Of a stretch of DNA of 11,013 nt, positions 1 to 6,739 are shown one piece after another. The DNA is taken from contig JAFTCU010000027.1 in the NCBI GenBank assembly GCA_017454585.1, forward strand, positions 1-11,013. Reading direction: 5' to 3'. The stretch is from Thermoguttaceae bacterium. GTDB taxonomy: Bacteria > Planctomycetota > Planctomycetia > Pirellulales > Thermoguttaceae. The notes below the pieces were generated by a model. The model saw only the letters and a list, made by a program, of their open reading frames with translations, made no database searches and had not been told where the DNA came from. Position 1 is the stretch's first letter. Each line of letters starts with the position of its first letter. The translations under genes were made by a program, and so were the position numbers.

Positions 1-684
1 CGGGTCGTAACTCCCGACGGAAAGCCCGAACTGCTCGCCGGCGAACGCGATCCACTGCATCGTGAACGGGTGGCTCGGGTACTGCGCGCTCTTCACGTAG
101 TCATCCCCGGCTTTCGGCCAGGTCTGGCCCCACATCGGGTCGTTCACCACTTGCGGCTGGTCCGGCGTGGTCGTGAACTTTTCACCCAGACCGCACGGCC
201 AGAGGAGCGGCGTCTTGCTCAGATCCGCGTCGATGCCGATGAGCACCGGGCCGGTGAACTCGGAAATGACCCAGTCGGTCGTGCCGTTCGTCACGTCGGC
301 GTTCACCTGGAACGCGCCGTCTTTAATGCAGACCGTCAGCCGGACCGAAATTCTGAACGTGCGATCCCCCAGACGCATTTCCGGGTAGAAAACCTCGAAA
401 CTGCCATCGGCGTTCTGCTTCTGCTCGAGCTGCTGCAGAGTGTCCTCGATGATGAGCGTTTTCCCGGAGTAGTCCGGATTAGCCGGGTTTTCCAGAAGTG
501 CCATCGACCAGACCGGGCGGGGACTTCCCGCGACGGAGGGGCTTCCCTGGGTCGGGGAGATGGAAAGACCCTGGGAGTTCCAGACAAGCGCGGCGGTTTC
601 GGATTTCAGCTCAAGATTCGGGCTGGCCGCCATCGCCACCGCCGCGAAACCGAGACAAAGGAAGGAAAGCAAAAAATGTTTCAT
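1..684 (-). CDS. Secreted DUF6259-like protein, N-terminal part (cut by window edge)
   Basis: An open frame of 228 codons runs from an ATG at 684-682 off the left edge, so only the N-terminal part is seen. It begins with a clear signal peptide (MKHFLLSFLCLGFAAVAMA, cleavage near residue 19-20), so the product is exported. The rest is a beta-rich segment with many aromatic and Gly/Pro turns, including WPCGLGEKF and, near the edge, HPFTMQWIAFAGEQFGLSVGSYDP-type residues. The pattern of MQW followed by a short G-L-x-V-G-S-x-D-P stretch resembles the N-terminal beta-sandwich of DUF6259 proteins, glycoside-hydrolase-like proteins common in PVC bacteria; this is recognition from memory. The ATG overlaps the TGA of the upstream symporter gene (ATGA), with a short AGGA three bases before it, so translation is probably coupled. 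Any catalytic barrel would lie outside the window. Confidence 0.85.
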   Translation of the reverse strand, partial: MKHFLLSFLCLGFAAVAMAASPNLELKSETAALVWNSQGLSISPTQGSPSVAGSPRPVWSMALLENPANPDYSGKTLIIEDTLQQLEQKQNADGSFEVFYPEMRLGDRTFRISVRLTVCIKDGAFQVNADVTNGTTDWVISEFTGPVLIGIDADLSKTPLLWPCGLGEKFTTTPDQPQVVNDPMWGQTWPKAGDDYVKSAQYPSHPFTMQWIAFAGEQFGLSVGSYDP

Positions 685-1871
685 TGTTCCTGCGTGTTCA
701 AAGAAGGATCGGTTAATTTTTTATTGAAACGGTTTACTACCAGTGCGATCGCGCCGTCGCCGCAAACGTTACAAGCGGTCCCGAAGCAGTCGGTCGTGAT
801 GTACAAAGCGATCATCAGACCGGTCGCGACTTCATCAAAACCCAGAACACTCTGCAAAATGGCCGTAGCCGCCATGATCGCACCGCCGGGAACCCCTGGA
901 GCTGCGATCATCGTAACACCAAGCAGCGCGATGAAAGCCGCGAAAGTCGGAAGGGACGAGTCACCTCCCGTCAGTATGGCGATCGCCAAAGCAAAAGCCG
1001 TAATTTTCAGCGTACTCCCGGCCAGGTGGATCGTGGCGCAGAGCGGGACACAGAAGTCAGCAACTTCCGGGTCAACACCGTTTTTCCGTACCTGCTGAAG
1101 CGTGACGGGAATCGTCGCCGCCGAGGAGGAAGTCCCCAGGGCCGTGAAGTAGGCCGGGAGCATGTTCCAGAACGCTTTGAGCGGATTCTTTCGGGCAACA
1201 AGACCCGCGGCAATAAATTGGATAGCAAGCAGTCCAAAATGTAAATCGAAGACAACCAGAATGATTTTCCCGAAAACATTCAGCATTTTCCAAATCGTTC
1301 CTTCGGCTGTCATCCCCATAAAGATACATAAGATGAAGAGAGGAAGGAAAGGTATGATCGTCTTAATGATCAGGCGCTCGATGATGAACCTGAACTCATC
1401 CGCGAATTGTTTCAGGGTGGCGGATCCCGTCTTCGCGATCCCAATCCCTAAAACGAAAGCCAACACCAGCGCGGACATCACCCCCATCACCGGCGGGATC
1501 TCCATCACGAAATACGGCGTCCTGATCAGATCTGAGGCTTCCGGCGGCGCAACCACGGAAAGGTCTTTCAAAAGCCACGGGAAAATACCCGTACAGCTGA
1601 AATAGGTCATGAAACCCGAAAACAGCGTGGACCCATACGCCAGACAAATCGTCAAAAGGAGTATTTTCCCGGAATGGATCCCAAGACCGGAAATCCCGGA
1701 AACGATCAAGCCAAGAATGATCAGCGGAATACAGAAACCAAGGTACTGCGCAAAAATCATCTGGATCGTCGCAAAAATACGAACCGCCCAACCCGGGAGG
1801 AAAAGTCCCAGCACAATACCAAGAGCGACCGCGATCAGAACACGAAAAAGGAGGGGAACTCGAAAACGCAT
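681..1871 (-). CDS. Dicarboxylate/amino acid:cation symporter (DAACS family)
   Basis: Integral membrane protein of 396 residues, close to the family norm, with hydrophobic segments throughout. It carries the serine-rich hairpin motif SSSAATIP (248-255), the second-hairpin motif APGVPGG (324-330) and the last-helix motif D-x-x-G-T-A-x-N-V-x-G-D (361-372). These place it among GltP/DctA/SstT-type transporters that couple solute uptake to Na+ or H+. Two usual signatures differ. The NMDGT motif is HLAGS (282-286). The arginine that binds the side-chain carboxylate in glutamate/aspartate carriers is Gly364. From family knowledge this argues for a neutral or otherwise atypical substrate. The start is uncertain: ATG at 1871 and an in-frame TTG at 1877 are both possible, and neither has a clear Shine-Dalgarno site. 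Its own promoter lies at 1954-1981. It is first in a two-gene operon with the DUF6259-like gene. Confidence 0.93.
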   Translation of the reverse strand: MRFRVPLLFRVLIAVALGIVLGLFLPGWAVRIFATIQMIFAQYLGFCIPLIILGLIVSGISGLGIHSGKILLLTICLAYGSTLFSGFMTYFSCTGIFPWLLKDLSVVAPPEASDLIRTPYFVMEIPPVMGVMSALVLAFVLGIGIAKTGSATLKQFADEFRFIIERLIIKTIIPFLPLFILCIFMGMTAEGTIWKMLNVFGKIILVVFDLHFGLLAIQFIAAGLVARKNPLKAFWNMLPAYFTALGTSSSAATIPVTLQQVRKNGVDPEVADFCVPLCATIHLAGSTLKITAFALAIAILTGGDSSLPTFAAFIALLGVTMIAAPGVPGGAIMAATAILQSVLGFDEVATGLMIALYITTDCFGTACNVCGDGAIALVVNRFNKKLTDPSLNTQEQ

Positions 1872-1953
1872 TTGCAAAGATGGAATTCTAAAGGGTGAGG
1901 AAACGAAAGGGAATCAGGCCAAAATGGGCGACCAGGATCAACCGCCAGACATC

Positions 1954-1981
1954 ATTATACACTTCCCCAAAAGAAAGTCAA
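1954..1981 (-). promoter_or_regulatory. Sigma-70-type promoter for the symporter operon
   Basis: On the minus strand TTGACT (1981-1976) is followed after 16 bases by a perfect TATAAT (1959-1954). Transcription would begin near 1947, leaving a leader of about 75 bases. The match is strong, and the site lies correctly between the larE 3' end and the symporter start. Confidence 0.75.
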
Positions 1982-1996
1982 GCACCGGGAGAAAAA

Positions 1997-2120
1997 GTTT
2001 TCAGTTTTCAGTTTCCAGTTTTAAGAATTTCCCGAAATCTCTCAGAAAATTCCCAGCCTCTCCCAGAAATTCCCAGGCCCTCCCAGGATTAAAAAACTGA
2101 AAACTGGGAACTGAAAACTC
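1997..2120. repeat. Inverted heptamer tracts between larE and the symporter promoter; possible larE terminator
   Basis: The left tract (1997-2022) is built of seven-base units GTTTTCA, GTTTTCA, GTTTCCA and a partial GTTTT. The right tract (2093-2120) is the same family inverted: AAAACTG, AAAACTG, GGAACTG and AAAACTC. The two can pair imperfectly. Between them lie two and a half degenerate copies of a roughly 21-base unit containing CAGAAATTCCCAG (about 2038-2090). Read on the minus strand, the paired arms end in a T-rich run just after 1997, so this could terminate larE transcription ahead of the symporter promoter. The repeat structure is seen directly; the terminator role is inferred. Confidence 0.7.
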
Positions 2121-2121
2121 C

Positions 2122-2916
2122 TTACCCCTCATTGAGCGAACCACTTCGGAAGCCCGTCAAGTCGAGGCTCACCCACGAAAAGCCGATTTTTTTCAGCTCG
2201 GCGGTCAGTTCCTCGCGGCGTTCGAGCAGCAGCGGCATCCATTCCGGCGTCGTTTCGATTCGGGCCAGGTCGTTTTCATGGACGCGGACCCGCAGCGGGG
2301 AAACGCCCCAGCTCTGGAGGAACGCCTCGGCGAGCTCGATTTTTAGCAGGCGCTCGGGTGTAATTTCGACGCCGTACGCGATCCTGCTCGCCAGACAAGG
2401 CGTGGAAGGTTTTTCAGCCGTCGAAAGTCCCCAGAAACGCGCCAGAGAGCGAACATCCGGCTTGGTCATCCCGGCCTCAACGAGTGGACTTTTCACACCG
2501 TTTTCCTGAACTGCACGGTAGCCCGGTCGAAAATCACCCAGATCATCAGCGTTTGAGCCCTCGACCAGGACCGAAAAACCTCGCGCCTCTGCCGCCGCCC
2601 GGAGTTTCCCGAGAATATGACGCTTGCAGAAGAAGCACCGCTCACGCGGATTGGCCCTATACTCCGGAAGTGAGATTTCATCGGTTGAGACAAATTGGTG
2701 CGGTATCCCGATTTCCTCTGCCGTTTTCCTGATTTCTTCCAGCGCGGCACGAGGCATGGAGGCGCTCTCTGCCGTGAGCGCGAGGACGTCCCAGCCGTTT
2801 AACCTTGCGGCCTCTACCGCCGCCCGAGCCAATACGGAACTATCGACCCCGCCTGAAAAAGCGACTGCGCAAGGGCCCAAAGAGGAAAAAACTGATATGA
2901 GGGGGGAAACGTCCAT
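2122..2916 (-). CDS. larE: ATP-dependent sulfur transferase LarE
   Basis: Cytoplasmic PP-loop ATPase of 264 residues, the usual LarE length. LarE adenylates the pyridinium dicarboxylate precursor made by LarB and inserts sulfur, leading to the nickel-pincer nucleotide of lactate racemase (LarA) and related enzymes. Seen here: the PP-loop SGGVDS (21-26), RCFFCKR (Cys94 and Cys97), EGSNADD (119-125), and PCLASRI with Cys174, the position of the sulfur-donating cysteine. The CxxC pair plus Cys174 matches the three-cysteine LarE type known from Thermotoga, which carries a [4Fe-4S] cluster rather than sacrificing its cysteine. The start is placed at ATG 2916, preceded by AGGA at a spacing of six bases. 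An in-frame ATG at 2997 would add 27 residues unlike the family. No larA, larB or larC gene is in the window. Promoter at 3042-3069. Confidence 0.95.
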   Translation of the reverse strand: MDVSPLISVFSSLGPCAVAFSGGVDSSVLARAAVEAARLNGWDVLALTAESASMPRAALEEIRKTAEEIGIPHQFVSTDEISLPEYRANPRERCFFCKRHILGKLRAAAEARGFSVLVEGSNADDLGDFRPGYRAVQENGVKSPLVEAGMTKPDVRSLARFWGLSTAEKPSTPCLASRIAYGVEITPERLLKIELAEAFLQSWGVSPLRVRVHENDLARIETTPEWMPLLLERREELTAELKKIGFSWVSLDLTGFRSGSLNEG

Positions 2917-3007
2917 CTTAAATCCTGATCTGAAAAAAAGGGGAGGGGGGAGAGTTGAGTGACGTTTTGCGTAACGTAAGCTGAAGAAAGACTTCACCCG
3001 GCACTTC

Positions 3008-3035
3008 CATCACTCCAATCTCAACTCTTTACTCT
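3008..3035. repeat. Degenerate heptamer tract in the larE leader
   Basis: Four seven-base units ending in CT follow one another: CATCACT, CCAATCT, CAACTCT and TTACTCT. The tract lies just downstream of the larE minus-strand promoter, in its leader of about 120 bases. It is more degenerate than the tracts at 8787 and 9601, so its membership in the same family is uncertain. Confidence 0.4.
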
Positions 3036-3041
3036 TGTTAA

Positions 3042-3069
3042 ATTTTACTCGTTTTCTCCCGTCTGTCAA
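3042..3069 (-). promoter_or_regulatory. larE: Sigma-70-type promoter for larE
   Basis: On the minus strand a perfect TTGACA (3069-3064) is followed after 16 bases by TAAAAT (3047-3042). The start of transcription would be near 3036. Its -35 box lies only 12 bases from the -35 box of the rightward hydrolase promoter, so the two promoters are back to back and RNA polymerase probably cannot occupy both at once. Confidence 0.7.
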
Positions 3070-3081
3070 CCCGGTTCCCCC

Positions 3082-3110
3082 TTGAAATGAAATAAAAGAC
3101 AAAGTATAAT
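3082..3110 (+). promoter_or_regulatory. Sigma-70-type promoter for the hydrolase gene
   Basis: TTGAAA (3082-3087) is followed after 17 bases by a perfect TATAAT (3105-3110). Transcription should start near 3117, giving a leader of about 68 bases before ATG 3185. Confidence 0.8.
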
Positions 3111-3153
3111 AGAATCGTCAATAGTCCCTCCGCCCTGTCAAACACGGTCCGGT

Positions 3154-3181
3154 AATTCTCAACTCACGATTCATAATTGAA
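3154..3181. repeat. Heptamer tract abutting the hydrolase start codon
   Basis: Seven-base units AATTCTC, AACTCAC, GATTCAT and AATTGAA run to within four bases of ATG 3185. They leave no room for a Shine-Dalgarno site; the bases before the ATG are only A-rich. Confidence 0.5.
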
Positions 3182-3184
3182 AAA

Positions 3185-6100
3185 ATGTTTTCCCGCTTTA
3201 CCTCCCTTTTTTCCGCTCTGGCTCTTGCATTTTCGAGCCTTTTCATTTCCCTCCCCCGACCCGCAGATGCCGAAATTGCCGAGCTGGATATAACAGCCGG
3301 TACACTACGTGTCGTTCCGAGAGATGAAACCCAAACACCGATCCTTCCAGCCGAACTTCCTTCTGAGGCACAAAGTCCAGGGTTAAAAGCCCTCCGTTTC
3401 GACTGGGACTCGTCACTCAGTTCATACATTGAAATGCTTTTTCGGAAAGTAATTTCACTTCCGGCTTTCGGGGAGGCTAAGGTTCATGCGAGATTCTGGG
3501 CGCCATCGGGCTGCACAGTCCGTGGATTCAACGTCCGTTTTCGCGACGCGGAAGGCGAGATCCTCCAGTTCCCCGCCGAGGCCAATTTCCTCAAAGGCGG
3601 ATTCTTCGAGGTGAACTGGACCATTCGGCCCGACGGAGCGTCTGGCTCTTGGGGGATTGAAAAACCGAATAAAATCATCGATATGCCGGCGGTCATGCAC
3701 TCGATGGTGGTCGGCTACCAGGAAAAGATCCAGAACGGCGAGGTCTGGCTCCTCAGTCTGACGGTCGAAACCATCCCTGCGGTGGCACCCGAACAGCGGG
3801 AAGCGTCGATGGTGAACGCCGCGCGACCAGTCGTCCCGGACGATGGAAGCGAGTTTTACCGCAAGCCGGACGGCTGGGGAAAGAACGATTTTGAGTTCCG
3901 CGACGGGAGGATCTTAGTTTCCAACGCGGTGACTGGCGGCGGGTTCGTCGAGCATAAACTCCACGTCACGCGCTGGGTGAACAAGCCGGTGAAACTCGTT
4001 TTTGAAACGGAACGTCTGGCCGGGCGTGCGTCGATCGGTGCCATTTTCGCCTACGCCGACAAAGAGCAGACAGACACGATGAAAGACCGCTTCCCGACCC
4101 CGCTGGGGGAAATCCCGGAAGGCCGCGGGATGGTGGAGATCGACCTGACGGAAACCCTCGCGCCGGCGCAGTGGCCGGTCCGCCCGCTTCACTTCACGTT
4201 TGAGCGGCTGGACTGCAAAGACGCGGAGGGAAAGCAGATCCCGGCCGCTTTCATAGTTCATTCCATCCGGCTCGTTCAGCGGCAAACCCAGGCCGAGGCG
4301 GTCGATTTTGCCGTGGAGACTGGCAATCCGATCCACGTCCTGAAACCCGGCGAGGAGTCGGGCCTTCGTTTCCGCTTCACGAATCGCGGCGACCGGGACG
4401 GCGACTTCACGTTCCGGATGGAGTACGTGAACTACTTCGGCAAGACGCGGACCGAAACGCTTTCCGCCTCGCTGAAGGCCGGGGAGACCAAAACGCTGGA
4501 GCCGAAATGGCGGCCGGACTCGCTCGGGCACTGGGACCTCCGCGCGACGGTTTCTGAAGACCATTTCCCGGGGATCACGGCGGTCAAAGAGCGTTCCATC
4601 GCGTATTTCAAGCCGTCCGGCCCGACTCCGCGCCTGGGCGACGGCCAGTTCCTTTTCAGCGTCTGCACGCACACGGAACGCTGGGGCGAAGTGGACCGCG
4701 ACCGTGAAGTCATCGCTTCGGCCCTCTGCGGGATCAAAGTCTCCCGTCTGGGGATCGGCTGGGCCGGCGTCGAGCCTCGAAAGGGCGAGTGGAACTGGAC
4801 CATGAAGGACGAGCTGGTCGAAAAGTACGCCAAAGTCGGGATCGAACCGCAGTTTATTCTCAGCTCCACGCCGACCTGGGCGCTCCCCGAGGCTCTGCGG
4901 AACGACAAAACGATCCCGGGCTGGAAATACCGCTGCGAGGATCTTGAGGACTGGAAGAATTACGTGCGGACCGTCGCGAAACGCTACCTCGGAAAAGCGC
5001 GTTTTTACGAAAACTGGAACGAGCCGGACCTTCTGGGGTTCAGTGCGATGAACCTCGACGAGTACGTTTCCCTCCAGAAAGCCGCTTTTGAGGCCCTCCA
5101 CGAAGTCGACCCGAAACTGGTCAGCATGACGGGCGGTTTCGCGACGCTCGGCCGCCACGCGGGACTGATTTACCCCGAGTTCCAGCGTGATTTTCTCGCC
5201 GAAGCGAAGGGGTACTTCGACGTTCACGCCTTCCACGTCCACGGCTGGTTCGACGGCTACCGTGTGCAGATCGACGACCGGTTCATACCGATCCGGCGCG
5301 AAACGGGCACCGACTCCGTGCCGTGGTACAGCAACGAGACGGCTATGACCTCCGTCGGGAATCAGTGCCCCCGCCAGGCGCAGAACCTTTTCAAAAAACT
5401 GACTTTCGCGTGGGCGCGTGGCTCGATCGGCTACACGTGGTACGACCTGCGCGACGACGGCTACGACCCGCGGTATGGCGAGCACCATTTCGGCATGGTC
5501 ACGAACGATTTTTACCCCAAACCGGTCTATTCCGTGTACAATATGCTGACGGCTAACTACTCGGCGATGCAAACCGCCCGCGACGTTTCGCCGGATGAGA
5601 CCGCCTGCATTTACGCCTTTTCTGGCGGCAAAACGATTTTACTGGCCGCGTGGACCGAGTCCCGGCTGAAGGAGACGCGCCACTTCGTGATCCGCACGGA
5701 CGCGAAGTCGGCCACCCTGATCGACCTGATGGGGAACGAAACGCCGGTGGAGATCCGTGAAGGCCACGCCGTTCTGGAAGTGGGGCCGGTTCCCGTGACG
5801 CTGAAACTCGAGGACTCGACGGTCGGCGAGCCGCTCGGCGAGCTGGTCAAAGCCTCGGTTTCGGGCGACTGCGTGCCGGGACGTGTAACGGAGCTGACGC
5901 TGAATTTCCTCAATCCTCTCACAAGCGACGCGGATTTTGAGGTCCAGCCGCTTCCGCTTTTCGGCCTTTCGTACCCGACCGAGGCGCGGATGGTCCACTG
6001 CGGGCCGCTTGGGGCTAGGATAATCACGCTCGAAATGAACGTCGGGCCCGATTTCACCTCCGCGTCCATCCTGCCAGTTCTTTACAAACTGTGCGGGACG

Positions 6101-6628
6101 AACTGGGAGGGGATCGTTTACCTTCCGCTGAAACCGGCGTACTGGCTTGAGGGAGAATTTCGTGAAAATGCTCCATCTAATCCGACCTTAACACATCGCA
6201 CCCCCTTGACACCTGCCGACCCGGCCAACGCGCACCGACTCTGGAAAGGACCCGAGGACCTGAGTGCCACGTGCCTGATCGCTGCCAATGCAGAAGCCCT
6301 GAAAGTTCGTTTTCTCGTTCAGGATGATGTACCGACAGAGGGAGATTATTCCTCGGTGTTGATTTCCACCCCGGGAAAACCAGATTCGCTCCGCGAGATC
6401 AAAAACGCAAAGCCTCCCAAACATGAAGGGCCCCAGGCGGTTTACGAGTTTACTCTTCCATGGAAAGACTTGGGGATCACGAGCACAGCACTGGCGGAAG
6501 AAGGGGTCCACCTCGATTTTCTGGTCGGCGACGATGACGGGGAGGGCCTCGACACGCTGCTCCATACGAGACCCGAACAGCCAAATGCTGAAAATATGCA
6601 GAAGGCGGGAAGGTTTCTTTTCAAATGA
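3185..6628 (+). CDS. Large secreted clan GH-A-like glycoside hydrolase with C-terminal CBM9-like domain
   Basis: Exported protein of 1147 residues. Residues 1-29 form a signal peptide ending in the cleavage motif ADA. Residues 30 to about 480 are beta-sandwich-like sequence, probably two or more accessory domains. From about 485 to 790 there is a TIM-barrel hydrolase: GIKVSRLGIGWAGVEP, PQFILSSTPTWALP, ENWNEPD with Glu613 as likely acid/base, HAFHVHGWFDGY, and WYSNETAM with Glu718 as likely nucleophile. The NEP motif and the 105-residue spacing fit clan GH-A retaining enzymes, nearest in feel to GH39 or GH5; the exact family and substrate cannot be told. A linker sandwich follows, and residues about 985-1147 (LWKGPEDLSA, FLVQDD, FLVGDDDGEG) look like a CBM9/DOMON-type sugar-binding module. 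Its promoter is at 3082-3110. It converges on the FAD oxidoreductase gene. Its first 300 and last 450 bases use fewer G/C-ending codons than the middle. Confidence 0.92.
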   Translation: MFSRFTSLFSALALAFSSLFISLPRPADAEIAELDITAGTLRVVPRDETQTPILPAELPSEAQSPGLKALRFDWDSSLSSYIEMLFRKVISLPAFGEAKVHARFWAPSGCTVRGFNVRFRDAEGEILQFPAEANFLKGGFFEVNWTIRPDGASGSWGIEKPNKIIDMPAVMHSMVVGYQEKIQNGEVWLLSLTVETIPAVAPEQREASMVNAARPVVPDDGSEFYRKPDGWGKNDFEFRDGRILVSNAVTGGGFVEHKLHVTRWVNKPVKLVFETERLAGRASIGAIFAYADKEQTDTMKDRFPTPLGEIPEGRGMVEIDLTETLAPAQWPVRPLHFTFERLDCKDAEGKQIPAAFIVHSIRLVQRQTQAEAVDFAVETGNPIHVLKPGEESGLRFRFTNRGDRDGDFTFRMEYVNYFGKTRTETLSASLKAGETKTLEPKWRPDSLGHWDLRATVSEDHFPGITAVKERSIAYFKPSGPTPRLGDGQFLFSVCTHTERWGEVDRDREVIASALCGIKVSRLGIGWAGVEPRKGEWNWTMKDELVEKYAKVGIEPQFILSSTPTWALPEALRNDKTIPGWKYRCEDLEDWKNYVRTVAKRYLGKARFYENWNEPDLLGFSAMNLDEYVSLQKAAFEALHEVDPKLVSMTGGFATLGRHAGLIYPEFQRDFLAEAKGYFDVHAFHVHGWFDGYRVQIDDRFIPIRRETGTDSVPWYSNETAMTSVGNQCPRQAQNLFKKLTFAWARGSIGYTWYDLRDDGYDPRYGEHHFGMVTNDFYPKPVYSVYNMLTANYSAMQTARDVSPDETACIYAFSGGKTILLAAWTESRLKETRHFVIRTDAKSATLIDLMGNETPVEIREGHAVLEVGPVPVTLKLEDSTVGEPLGELVKASVSGDCVPGRVTELTLNFLNPLTSDADFEVQPLPLFGLSYPTEARMVHCGPLGARIITLEMNVGPDFTSASILPVLYKLCGTNWEGIVYLPLKPAYWLEGEFRENAPSNPTLTHRTPLTPADPANAHRLWKGPEDLSATCLIAANAEALKVRFLVQDDVPTEGDYSSVLISTPGKPDSLREIKNAKPPKHEGPQAVYEFTLPWKDLGITSTALAEEGVHLDFLVGDDDGEGLDTLLHTRPEQPNAENMQKAGRFLFK

Positions 6629-6641
6629 TCTTTAAAGTTTG

Positions 6642-6717
6642 AATGGACGCTGACGCGTAAGGAAAACTCGGAAGGATGTGGATCCTTGGGAGTTTTTCTA
6701 GCGAGTCAGCGCCCATT
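6642..6717. terminator. Long imperfect palindrome, likely bidirectional terminator
   Basis: Two 37-base arms (6642-6678 and 6681-6717) match at 29 of 37 positions as an inverted repeat; two of the eight mismatches become G-U pairs in the plus-strand RNA. The inner part is terminator-like on both strands: AAAACTC, then a stem around AAGGAT/ATCCTT, then GAGTTTTT. A second option is the perfect 8-base pairing of TTTGAATG (6638-6645) with CATTCAAA (6721-6728). It lies between the stop codons of two convergent genes, as expected for a shared terminator. It could also be a small mobile palindromic repeat. Confidence 0.75.
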
Positions 6718-6739
6718 CTTCATTCAAATGTCCTGATTC

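Noticed and set aside
2917..2997. N-terminal extension of LarE from an upstream ATG
   Set aside because: The 27 extra residues are unlike the family and run through the low-complexity leader; ATG 2916 has a better ribosome site and gives the family length.
3118..3429. Minus-strand open frame over the hydrolase promoter region and 5' end
   Set aside because: Ser/Arg-rich with no motif; it is antisense to the signal peptide of the hydrolase.
3914..5572. Long open frame on the minus strand, antisense to the hydrolase
   Set aside because: It is Arg/Val/Pro-rich with no recognisable motif and mirrors GC-rich codon use of the real gene on the other strand, whose catalytic motifs and signal peptide are clear.
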